DNA of 64,000 nucleotides from assembly GCF_937863155.1 (NCBI RefSeq), contig NZ_CALMFB010000061.1, positions 1-64,000 on the forward strand. Reading direction: 5' to 3'. This DNA is from an uncultured Brevundimonas sp. GTDB lineage: Bacteria; Pseudomonadota; Alphaproteobacteria; Caulobacterales; Caulobacteraceae. The number at the start of each line of letters is the position of its first letter. Position 1 is the stretch's first letter. Below, one piece after another: positions 57,731 to 64,000 of the stretch. The position numbers and the translations under genes are program-made. The notes under the pieces were generated by a model. It was not told where the DNA came from, made no database searches, and worked only from the letters and a program-made list of their open reading frames with translations.

Positions 57731-58546
57731 GGCGCTGTCAGTCTAACGCTAACTTGTCTCCACTGAAGGTCGGCGTAAATGGCTGATCGGGGACGCGTTT
57801 CATGAAGTCTCTATCGTTCACGCGCCACCGGTTCCCGGCGGACGTGATCCGGCATGCGGTGTGGCTCTATTTCCGTTTCAGCCTGAGTCTGCGCGATGTC
57901 GAGGAGCTTCTGGCTCGGCGCGGGATCGAGGTCAGCTACGAGACGATCCGTTGCTGGACCCGCAAGTTTGTACCGCAGATCGTGAGGCGTTTGAAGAAGC
58001 GGCGCAGCCCTCCGACGGGAGGTTGGCATCTGGACGAGATGGCCTGCTGGATCGGCGGCCGCCGGATGTATCTATGGCGCGCGGTCGACGACGAGGGCGA
58101 GGTGCTCGACCTGGTCGTGCAGCGCCGACGGGACAACGAGGCGGCGCTTAAACTTCTGGGTCCCCTCCTGCGAAATCAGCCGGTTGAACCGGAGCGGATC
58201 ACTACGGACGGTCTGGCGTCATATGGATCGGCGATGCGGGAGTTGGGGTTGAAACACCTTCATCGACCAGGTCGGCTGCGGGAGAACAATCGGGTCGAGA
58301 ACGCCCACCTGCCGATCCGACGACGAGAGCGACAGCAGCAGGGCTTCAAATCCCAAGCTTCAGCCCAGAAATTCCTCATCACCCACGCCGCGATCTACAA
58401 CACCTTCAATCTCCAGCGTCACCTGATCAGCCGACCCACCATTCGCCGCTTCCGCGCCGAGGCGAATGCGGCGTGGGCGGCGGCAACGGCATGAACCGAG
58501 CGGGGTAGGGGGCTTTTGAGCTCGGGCTACTTAACTTGACAGCACC
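57731..58546 (+). mobile_element. IS6-family insertion sequence
   Basis: About 816 bp with one transposase gene, the usual IS6 size. Terminal inverted repeats are GGCGCTGTCA (57731-57740) and TGACAGCACC (58537-58546), which match at nine of ten positions. The adjacent 8-mers (GGCAGGGC left, CACCGGCC right) are not duplicates, so the element's two sides no longer derive from one insertion. It joins a truncated kinase to the his operon. Confidence 0.82.
57802..58494 (+). CDS. IS6-family DDE transposase
   Basis: A 230-residue transposase that appears intact. An N-terminal helix-turn-helix (LSLRDVEELLARRGIEVSYE) precedes the DDE catalytic triad: D78 (GGWHLDEMACWIGG), D136 (ITTDGLASYG) and E166 (NNRVENAHLPIRRRER). 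IS6 elements transpose by replicative cointegration and commonly cause deletions or inversions between copies. ATG 57802 is 71 bp inside the left end. Confidence 0.93.
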   Translation: MKSLSFTRHRFPADVIRHAVWLYFRFSLSLRDVEELLARRGIEVSYETIRCWTRKFVPQIVRRLKKRRSPPTGGWHLDEMACWIGGRRMYLWRAVDDEGEVLDLVVQRRRDNEAALKLLGPLLRNQPVEPERITTDGLASYGSAMRELGLKHLHRPGRLRENNRVENAHLPIRRRERQQQGFKSQASAQKFLITHAAIYNTFNLQRHLISRPTIRRFRAEANAAWAAATA

Positions 58547-58554
58547 CACCGGCC

Positions 58555-59166
58555 TCAGGCCGCGTCGCGCCTTTTCAGGACATTGAACATCTGACCGGCC
58601 GCCATCCCTCTACAGCGCAGAAGAACATAGAGGTGGTACATCAGGTCGGCCGCTTCTTCGGCGAGCTCCTGATCGCTTCCCGCTACGGCTGCCAGGGCAG
58701 TCTCGACGCCTTCCTCTCCGACTTTCTGCGCGATGCGTTTGATCCCTTGGGCCAGAAGGGTGGCCGTATAGCTGGATCCGGGGTCTGAGCACTGGGCGCG
58801 TGCGGCTATGGTGCGTTCCAGCAGCGCCAGGCGGCCGACGCCCGGCGCCGTCGCATCTCCGAAGCAACTGGTCCGTCCCAGGTGGCAGGCGGGACCGGTG
58901 GGACGCACGGTCATCAGCAGGGCGTCACCGTCGCAGTCGGCAATCAGGTCGACAAAGGCCAGGCGATTCCCCGAGGTTTCGCCCTTGCGCCAGCGCCCGC
59001 CACGCGAGCGCGAGAAGAAGGTCGCCTCTCCGCTGGCGATCGTCTCCTCGACCGCGGCCCGGTCGGCATAGGCCAGGATCAGCACCTGCAGGGTGTCGGC
59101 GTCCTGCACCACGACGGGGACGAGGCCGTCGCCCTTTCTGAAGTCTAGCGTCTCGGGGTCGATCAC
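58555..59166 (-). CDS. hisIE: Bifunctional phosphoribosyl-AMP cyclohydrolase / phosphoribosyl-ATP pyrophosphatase
   Basis: A 203-residue fusion. Residues about 1-110 are the HisI cyclohydrolase ([20 protein letters not shown], zinc and metal ligands in [12 protein letters not shown] and [13 protein letters not shown]). Residues about 112-203 are the HisE pyrophosphatase ([44 protein letters not shown]). Steps 2 and 3 of histidine synthesis. Alphaproteobacteria usually have separate hisI and hisE, so the fused form is unusual here. The stop lies 8 bp from the IS end. Confidence 0.95.
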   Translation of the reverse strand: MIDPETLDFRKGDGLVPVVVQDADTLQVLILAYADRAAVEETIASGEATFFSRSRGGRWRKGETSGNRLAFVDLIADCDGDALLMTVRPTGPACHLGRTSCFGDATAPGVGRLALLERTIAARAQCSDPGSSYTATLLAQGIKRIAQKVGEEGVETALAAVAGSDQELAEEAADLMYHLYVLLRCRGMAAGQMFNVLKRRDAA

Positions 59167-59930
59167 TGGCGCACCTCGATGTCGGCGTGAGAAAGGAACC
59201 GTTTCAGGTCGGGCACGGTCAGGGTTCCGGAATGGAAGATGCTGGCGGCCAGGGCGCCCGACACGTCGGCCCTCTGAAAAACATTTCGGAAATGTTCGGG
59301 GGCCCCGGCACCGCCCGACGCCACCAGAGGAATGGTCAGCCGCGCCCTGGCCTCTTGAAGTTGCGCGATGTCATAGCCTTTGCGGACCCCGTCCTGGTCC
59401 ATGCAGTTCAAGACGATTTCTCCGGCTCCCCGCGACTGGGCTTCGCCGATCCAGTCCAGCGTTCGGCGGCCCGGGGCGACGGTCGCCGAGGGGGCGCCGG
59501 TGTATTGCCGCACGGCCCACTCGTCGCCCTCGCGGATGGAGTCCACGCCGACCACCACGCACTGGGAGCCGAAGCGTTCGGCCAGTTCGCTGATAAGCTC
59601 TGGTCGCTCCAGGGCCGGCGAGTTGATCGAGATTTTGTCGGCCCCGTGGTCCAGGCATCGTCCCGCCGCCTCGACCGAACGCACGCCTCCGGCGACGCAG
59701 AAGGGGATGTCCAGCACGCGGGCGATGCGTGCGATCCAGGCGTGGTCCAGGCTGCGACGCTCGGGGCTGGCGGTGATGTCGTAGAAGACCAGTTCATCGG
59801 CTCCCTGGTCGCGATAACGCGCGGCCAGCTCGACGGCATCGCCCATGTCGCGGTGGCCCTGGAAGCGGACGCCCTTGACCACCCGGCCGTCCTTCACGTC
59901 AAGACAAAGGATGATGCGTCGCGCCGTCAT
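59163..59930 (-). CDS. hisF: Imidazole glycerol phosphate synthase, cyclase subunit
   Basis: A 255-residue (beta/alpha)8 barrel with catalytic aspartates in [19 protein letters not shown] and [12 protein letters not shown]. Phosphate-binding loops are [12 protein letters not shown] and [13 protein letters not shown]. It uses ammonia from HisH to make IGP and AICAR. It overlaps hisIE and hisA by 4 nt (ATGA) on either side. Confidence 0.96.
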   Translation of the reverse strand: MTARRIILCLDVKDGRVVKGVRFQGHRDMGDAVELAARYRDQGADELVFYDITASPERRSLDHAWIARIARVLDIPFCVAGGVRSVEAAGRCLDHGADKISINSPALERPELISELAERFGSQCVVVGVDSIREGDEWAVRQYTGAPSATVAPGRRTLDWIGEAQSRGAGEIVLNCMDQDGVRKGYDIAQLQEARARLTIPLVASGGAGAPEHFRNVFQRADVSGALAASIFHSGTLTVPDLKRFLSHADIEVRQ

Positions 59931-60652
59931 GCCGCCAGCGCCTGTTCAAGGGTGAAGCGGCCTTCGTAGAGCGCGCGGCCGACCACCGCCCCGGCGCAGC
60001 CCGCCAGACGGGCGGCGGTCAGGTCGGCTAGGTCGGCGACGCCGCCGGACAACTGGACCTGGAGATCGGGCCGCCTCGTCATGATGTCGGCGATCAGGGC
60101 CTGGTTCGGGCCGGTCAGGGCCCCGTCCCGTCCTACGTCGGTGACCAGCAGATGCCGCGCCATGCCAGGCGGATAGCGGTCCAGCGCCGTCCACAGATCG
60201 ACGTCGGCCGCCTGGGTCCAGCCCTTCAGCGCCGGGCGCCAGGTTCGACCTTCGGCGCGCACGTCGACAGCCAGGGTCAGCCGCTCCGGCCCGAACCGCT
60301 CCAGCCAGCCGCCGACGATGGCCGGGCTGCTCACGGCCAGGGAGCCGACGACGACGCGCTCGACGCCCGCCTCGATCAGGGCGGCGACATCCTGTTCCGA
60401 CCTGACGCCGCCGCCAGATTGGATGTGCACCTTGCCGGCCCCTGCCAGGGTCGCGATGCGGCCGTGTTGGACGGCGCGGCCGGCTTTGGCCCCGTCCAGA
60501 TCGACGACATGAATCCATTCGGCCCCAGCGTCGGCGAAGGCGGTCAGTCGCGCCAACGGATCGGCGTCATAGGCGGTGACCCGGTCGAACCGGCCGTGCA
60601 TCAGACGCACGCACCGCCCGTCCTTCAGGTCGATTGCCGGATAGACGATCAT
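59927..60652 (-). CDS. hisA: ProFAR isomerase
   Basis: A 241-residue (beta/alpha)8 barrel. Catalytic aspartates lie in [19 protein letters not shown] and in [16 protein letters not shown]. Phosphate loops are [13 protein letters not shown] and [11 protein letters not shown]. It isomerises 5'-ProFAR to PRFAR. ATGA overlaps join it to hisH upstream and hisF downstream. Confidence 0.96.
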   Translation of the reverse strand: MIVYPAIDLKDGRCVRLMHGRFDRVTAYDADPLARLTAFADAGAEWIHVVDLDGAKAGRAVQHGRIATLAGAGKVHIQSGGGVRSEQDVAALIEAGVERVVVGSLAVSSPAIVGGWLERFGPERLTLAVDVRAEGRTWRPALKGWTQAADVDLWTALDRYPPGMARHLLVTDVGRDGALTGPNQALIADIMTRRPDLQVQLSGGVADLADLTAARLAGCAGAVVGRALYEGRFTLEQALAA

Positions 60653-61248
60653 GCTGGCAGATCCAGGAAGTTGGCCAAGATACGCGCCCCGGTCGCGGCC
60701 GAGCGTTCGGGATGGAACTGGCAGCCCCAGCGGTTGTCGCGGCGCACCATGGCGGGGATAACGCCGCCGTACTCGGCCCGGGCCAGGGTCGCGGGTCCAT
60801 CGGGACAGACATAGCCGTGGACGAAATAGGCCCAGTCGCTATTCCGCACGCCCTCCAGCAGGGGGTCATCGCGCCCTAGCTGCAACCGCGACCAGCCCAT
60901 GTGCGGAACCGGCAGGTCGCCGCCAGGCGCCAGCCGTTCGACCCGGCCGGGGATCAGGCCCAGCAAATCCCCCTCGCCCTCGGCGCTGGTCTCGAACATC
61001 AGCTGCTGACCCAGGCACACGCACAGCAGGGGCCGGGGGAAGCGACGCAAGGTCTCGATCAGATCCAGGTCACGCAGCCGGGCCATGGCGTAGCCGGCGG
61101 CGCCCACCCCGGGCAGTATCAGACGTTCGGCCGAGGCGACCTCAGAAGGATCGGCGGTGATCCGTGCACGCGCGCCAAGCCTCTCCAGTGCGAAGACCAC
61201 CGAGGCGACATTGCCTGCGCCATAGCTGACGACGGCCACGGTCTTCAC
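60649..61248 (-). CDS. hisH: Imidazole glycerol phosphate synthase, glutamine amidotransferase subunit
   Basis: A 199-residue class I amidotransferase starting at GTG 61248, which overlaps the hisC'B stop as GTGA. Start VKTVAVVSYGAGNVASV is typical. The nucleophile is in LLCVCLGQQLMFE and the His-Glu pair in GCQFHPERS. It supplies ammonia to HisF. ATGA overlap with hisA. Confidence 0.96.
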   Translation of the reverse strand: MKTVAVVSYGAGNVASVVFALERLGARARITADPSEVASAERLILPGVGAAGYAMARLRDLDLIETLRRFPRPLLCVCLGQQLMFETSAEGEGDLLGLIPGRVERLAPGGDLPVPHMGWSRLQLGRDDPLLEGVRNSDWAYFVHGYVCPDGPATLARAEYGGVIPAMVRRDNRWGCQFHPERSAATGARILANFLDLPA

Positions 61249-62657
61249 AGTAGCCCCTTGGTGCTGGGCACAGCGTCGCCTTCGACCCTGATCGCCTGAC
61301 GCAGGGTGCGGCCCAGGGCCTTGAACACGGCCTCGGTCTTGTGATGGTCGTCGTGGCCCGAGACGGAGACGTGGATCGCCGCCCCGAGGGTCTCGGCCAG
61401 GGAGCGGACGACGTGGGCGGTCAGGTCGGTGCGATATCCGCCGATCATCGGCGTCGCGAAGTCGCCCCGGAAGACGGCGCAAGGACGGCCCGACAGGTCG
61501 ATCGAGGCCGCAGCCTCGGCCTCGTCCATCGGCAGCACGAAGCCGTAGCGGGCGATGCCGCGCCGATCGCCCAGCGCCTGGCGCAGGGCCTGGCCCAGGG
61601 CCAAGGCGCAATCCTCGACTGTGTGGTGCGGATCGATGTGCAGGTCGCCCCGACAATCGAGCCGCAGCGAGAAGCCGCCGTGCGCCGCCACCTGTTCCAG
61701 CATGTGGTCGAAGAAGCCGATCCCGGTGTCGATGGCGACGGGCGCGACGGTGCCCAGATCGACGGTGCAGACGATGCGCGTCTCCTTGGTGTCTCGTATG
61801 GCCTCGCCCAGTCTGTGGGGCTGTCCTGTCGCCGTCGCGGTCTGTCCCAAGGCGGCCAGGATGCGATCATTCACGGCAGGCTCGGCGAGCACCGCCAGGC
61901 TCAGCCGGTCGTCGCGGCGCCGGAACGGAACTTCGAACCGCATCAGCGCGTGCGTCGCCTCCTCCATGATCGGCGGACGGATGCTCAGGCGCGGACCGTC
62001 CTCGGCCATCGCGTCCAGATCGGCCAGGGCCTGGACCAGTCGGGTCCGCTGGGCCTTGACCGCTTCGACCCGGCGGCGGGTTTCAGCCAGGCGCGAGGCG
62101 TCCAGCGCCTGCAGAGCCAGGCGGATCGACGGCGTGGGCAGGGCGTGGGGTTCGCGTACCTGGGCCATGCGCGCCACCGCGTCCGGCGGCCCGATCAGGG
62201 CGCCGACCCGCGCGCCGGCCAGGCCCCAGGCCGAGGACAGGCTGCGAACGACCACGACCGGCGCGTCCCGACCCGCGCGCGAGGGAACATCGGTGAACTC
62301 GATGTCGGCCTCGTCCAGCACCACAAGATCGGCCGCCGCCATGGCGCGGACCAGCGCGGCGTCCGCGAGGGGCGCGCGCCGCACGGCGATCCGGCCGCCG
62401 CCGCCGTCCAGTCGATAGAGGGGCTTCAAAGCCAAATAGGCGGGGTCGTCCGGCAGGTCTGCCGACCCACCCTCGCGCGCCGCCAGCCGCAGAGCCAATT
62501 CGACGCCGTGGGTCGCGCCGCGTACCGGCAGGACGCAATCGGGTTCGACGCCATAGACCTGGGCCATGCGCAGACGCAGGGCTTCGTCGCTGGGATAGAG
62601 GTCCAGTCCCTCCGGTTCGCGCACCAGGGAACGGAAGGGGGCGGGCAGGGGCCTCAT
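61245..62657 (-). CDS. hisB: HisC-like (inactive) / HisB fusion: imidazoleglycerol-phosphate dehydratase with degenerate aminotransferase domain
   Basis: A 470-residue fusion. Residues about 285-470 are a complete IGP dehydratase (TGIGFFDHMLEQVAAHGG, DLHIDPHHTVEDCALALGQ, FVLPMDEAE, KALGRTLRQAIRVEGD), close to the C-terminal half of enterobacterial HisB. Residues about 1-270 resemble HisC: YPSDEALRLRMAQVYGV, LDEADIEF, LSSAWGLAGARVG, LSLAVLAEPAVNDRILAAL. But the PLP lysine (SKA in HisC) is Ser142, the DEAY tyrosine is Asp118, and the LNxNENP and NPNNPTG segments are missing. The dehydratase is likely active; the aminotransferase domain almost certainly is not. Confidence 0.88.
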   Translation of the reverse strand: MRPLPAPFRSLVREPEGLDLYPSDEALRLRMAQVYGVEPDCVLPVRGATHGVELALRLAAREGGSADLPDDPAYLALKPLYRLDGGGGRIAVRRAPLADAALVRAMAAADLVVLDEADIEFTDVPSRAGRDAPVVVVRSLSSAWGLAGARVGALIGPPDAVARMAQVREPHALPTPSIRLALQALDASRLAETRRRVEAVKAQRTRLVQALADLDAMAEDGPRLSIRPPIMEEATHALMRFEVPFRRRDDRLSLAVLAEPAVNDRILAALGQTATATGQPHRLGEAIRDTKETRIVCTVDLGTVAPVAIDTGIGFFDHMLEQVAAHGGFSLRLDCRGDLHIDPHHTVEDCALALGQALRQALGDRRGIARYGFVLPMDEAEAAASIDLSGRPCAVFRGDFATPMIGGYRTDLTAHVVRSLAETLGAAIHVSVSGHDDHHKTEAVFKALGRTLRQAIRVEGDAVPSTKGLL

Positions 62658-63961
62658 CCGGCGGCCCTCAGATCGGCGGCGCGGGCGTGGGCCTCCAGCC
62701 CTTCCAGACGGGCCAGGCGCGCGGCGATGGGGGCCAGGGCGCGCGCCCCGTCAGGAGTGGACGTCTGGATCGATATCGAGGTCATGAAGGCGGCGGTGGT
62801 CAGGCCGGCCATCGCCCGCGCCGCCCCATCCGTCGGCAGGACGTGGCTGGGCCCGGCCGCATAGTCGCCTAAGGTCTCGGCCGTCCAGGCGCCGACGAAG
62901 ACCGCCCCGGCCGCCGTGATCTTTTCCGCGAGGGCCTCGGGCTCCGCTACCTGCAGGGCCAGGTGTTCCGGCGCATACAGGTTGGAGACGGCGCAGGCCT
63001 GGTCCAGATCGGCCACGCAGATGGCGCGTCCCTGGGCCAGGGACGCGCGCGCCACGGCTTGTCGCGGCAGGTCGACAAGCTGCGCCTCGACCTCGGCCAG
63101 GATGCGGTCCAGGGAGCCACGGCTGGGTGAGACCAGCAGCACCTGGGCGTCGGCGTCATGCTCGGCCTGACTCAGCAGGTCCGCGGCGGCGATTTCGGGG
63201 CCGGCGTCGGCGTCGGCGATGACCAGCAGTTCAGACGGCCCGGCACGCATGTCGACGGCGGGGCCCCCGGCCAGTGCAGCGGCCTGGGCCTTGGCCTCGG
63301 CCACATAGGCGTTGCCTGGTCCGAACAGCTTGTCGCAGGCGGGGAGGGTTCCGTCTTCTAGCTCGGCGCCGAAGGTCAGGGCCGCGATCGCCTGGGCCCC
63401 GCCGATCAGCCACAGGTCTTCCAATCCCGCCTCGGCCGCCGCCACGATCATGGCGGGATGGACGCCGCCGGAGGCGTCGGGCGGCGTTACGACAACGCGC
63501 CGCTGCACCCCAGCGGCCTCGGCCGGGAGCGCTTGCATTAGCAGGGACGAGAACAGGGGCGCCGAGCCCGCCGGAACATAGAGGCCCGCCGCTTCCAGCG
63601 GCCGCCACACGCGCCGTGACCGCACGCCCGGCGTGGTTTCGATCCAGCCGGAGTCCTCAGGCCGCGTCGCCTGGTGAAACAGACGGATATTGTCAGCCGC
63701 CATGCGCAGGGCGCGGGCGTCTACAGGCGGTAGTGTGGCGCGGGCTTTTGCAACCGTTTCCTCGTTCAAGATCAATCGGCGAGGGGCATGGCCGTCCAGC
63801 TTCACCGCCCAGTCGCGCACCGCCTCGCCGCCGCGCTGGCGGACATCGTCGAGGATGCGCCGCACGGTGTCGGGAACCTCTGTCCCTGCGCGGCGTGCGG
63901 GCCGGGCCAAAGCGGCACGACGACCATCGGCGTCCAGGGAAGGCCAGTCGATCCGCCGCAT
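62654..63961 (-). CDS. hisD: Histidinol dehydrogenase
   Basis: A 435-residue zinc enzyme catalysing the last two oxidations to histidine. Landmarks are GLYVPAGSAPLFSSLLMQAL, LFGPGNAYVAEAKAQAA, DLLSQAEHDADAQVLLVS (catalytic and Zn residues), YAPEHLALQV and AAGPSHVLPTDGAAR. The ATG at 63961 overlaps the hisG stop as TGATG and is preferred to the GTG one codon upstream. Its stop overlaps the next gene as ATGA. Confidence 0.96.
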   Translation of the reverse strand: MRRIDWPSLDADGRRAALARPARRAGTEVPDTVRRILDDVRQRGGEAVRDWAVKLDGHAPRRLILNEETVAKARATLPPVDARALRMAADNIRLFHQATRPEDSGWIETTPGVRSRRVWRPLEAAGLYVPAGSAPLFSSLLMQALPAEAAGVQRRVVVTPPDASGGVHPAMIVAAAEAGLEDLWLIGGAQAIAALTFGAELEDGTLPACDKLFGPGNAYVAEAKAQAAALAGGPAVDMRAGPSELLVIADADAGPEIAAADLLSQAEHDADAQVLLVSPSRGSLDRILAEVEAQLVDLPRQAVARASLAQGRAICVADLDQACAVSNLYAPEHLALQVAEPEALAEKITAAGAVFVGAWTAETLGDYAAGPSHVLPTDGAARAMAGLTTAAFMTSISIQTSTPDGARALAPIAARLARLEGLEAHARAADLRAAG

Positions 63962-64000
63962 CACATCATCTTCTCTATGGGCAGGACCAGAATGGCCGAG
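63961..64000 (-). CDS. hisG: ATP phosphoribosyltransferase, last 12 codons (gene runs off the window)
   Basis: The minus strand reads SAILVLPIEKMM then TGA at 63963-63961, the characteristic HisG C-terminus. It overlaps hisD as TGATG. This shows the operon begins with hisG, as in E. coli. The remainder lies outside the window. Confidence 0.85.
   Translation of the reverse strand, partial: SAILVLPIEKMM

Noticed and set aside
61245-62657. hisC-hisB fusion as an assembly or sequencing error
   Set aside because: The frame is continuous, both gene junctions keep their 4-nt overlaps, and the cofactor-site losses are multiple and independent.

Overview
This is a high-GC, gene-dense chromosomal window that looks like an alphaproteobacterium of the Caulobacterales, most likely Brevundimonas or a close relative. 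That call rests on the abundance of TonB-dependent receptors, a two-gene metH, AlkK-type acyl-CoA ligase, CydX and FnrN-type genes, and a 'CCTCCCCC..GGGGGAGG' intergenic repeat. No rRNA, tRNA or CRISPR array was seen.

Layout. 1-5.6 kb: start of aroC, a DnaJ-like protein, pdxH, and a probable haem-uptake unit (DUF6607-like protein plus TonB receptor behind a Fur-like box), then a TetR regulator. 5.7-14.2 kb: uridine kinase, AlkK-like acyl-CoA ligase, DUF1499 protein, MBL hydrolase, a possible 48-residue peptide, and a large Oar-like TonB receptor behind an AT-rich leader. 14.2-20.7 kb: a tightly coupled methionine-cycle operon read on the minus strand, sahR-like / metF / metH-N / an unrelated methyltransferase / metH-C, with a perfect palindromic operator at its head and a repeat element embedded in the end of metF. 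20.7-31.4 kb: mostly housekeeping genes (2-hydroxyacid dehydrogenase, ettA, chorismate mutase, ferredoxin-NADP reductase, DPP-IV-like peptidase, iron permease, SemiSWEET) and a scoAB CoA-transferase pair split by a REP-associated transposase. 31.5-36.1 kb: a DUF2177 protein and a four-gene SGNH/SGNH/MBOAT/one-TM cassette likely to O-acylate a surface glycan.

36.1-46.4 kb is a microaerobic island: universal stress protein, a 35-residue membrane peptide, an Fe-S FNR-type regulator, cydDC, cydABX, hemN and ompW. Consensus FNR boxes lie in both divergent promoter regions. The regulator, cytochrome bd oxidase, its assembly transporter, an oxygen-independent haem enzyme and a stress protein therefore sit together under one probable oxygen-sensing circuit. 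46.5-56 kb is a metal region: a Cys/His-rich small protein, a CzcB/CzcA-type RND efflux pair with no outer-membrane factor beside it, then a DUF2946-like protein, TonB receptor, PepSY membrane protein and a lipoprotein.

The right end is the most unusual. A CHASE2 histidine kinase is cut off by an IS6-family element with no matching target duplication. Immediately on the other side is a compact his operon, hisG-D-(C'B)-H-A-F-IE, every junction of which overlaps by 1 or 4 nt. Its order and HisIE and HisB types resemble gammaproteobacterial operons rather than the usual scattered alphaproteobacterial arrangement. Its hisB is fused to an N-terminal HisC-like aminotransferase domain that has lost the PLP lysine and other cofactor residues. 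This apparently catalytically dead HisC-HisB fusion is my leading candidate for something not previously described.
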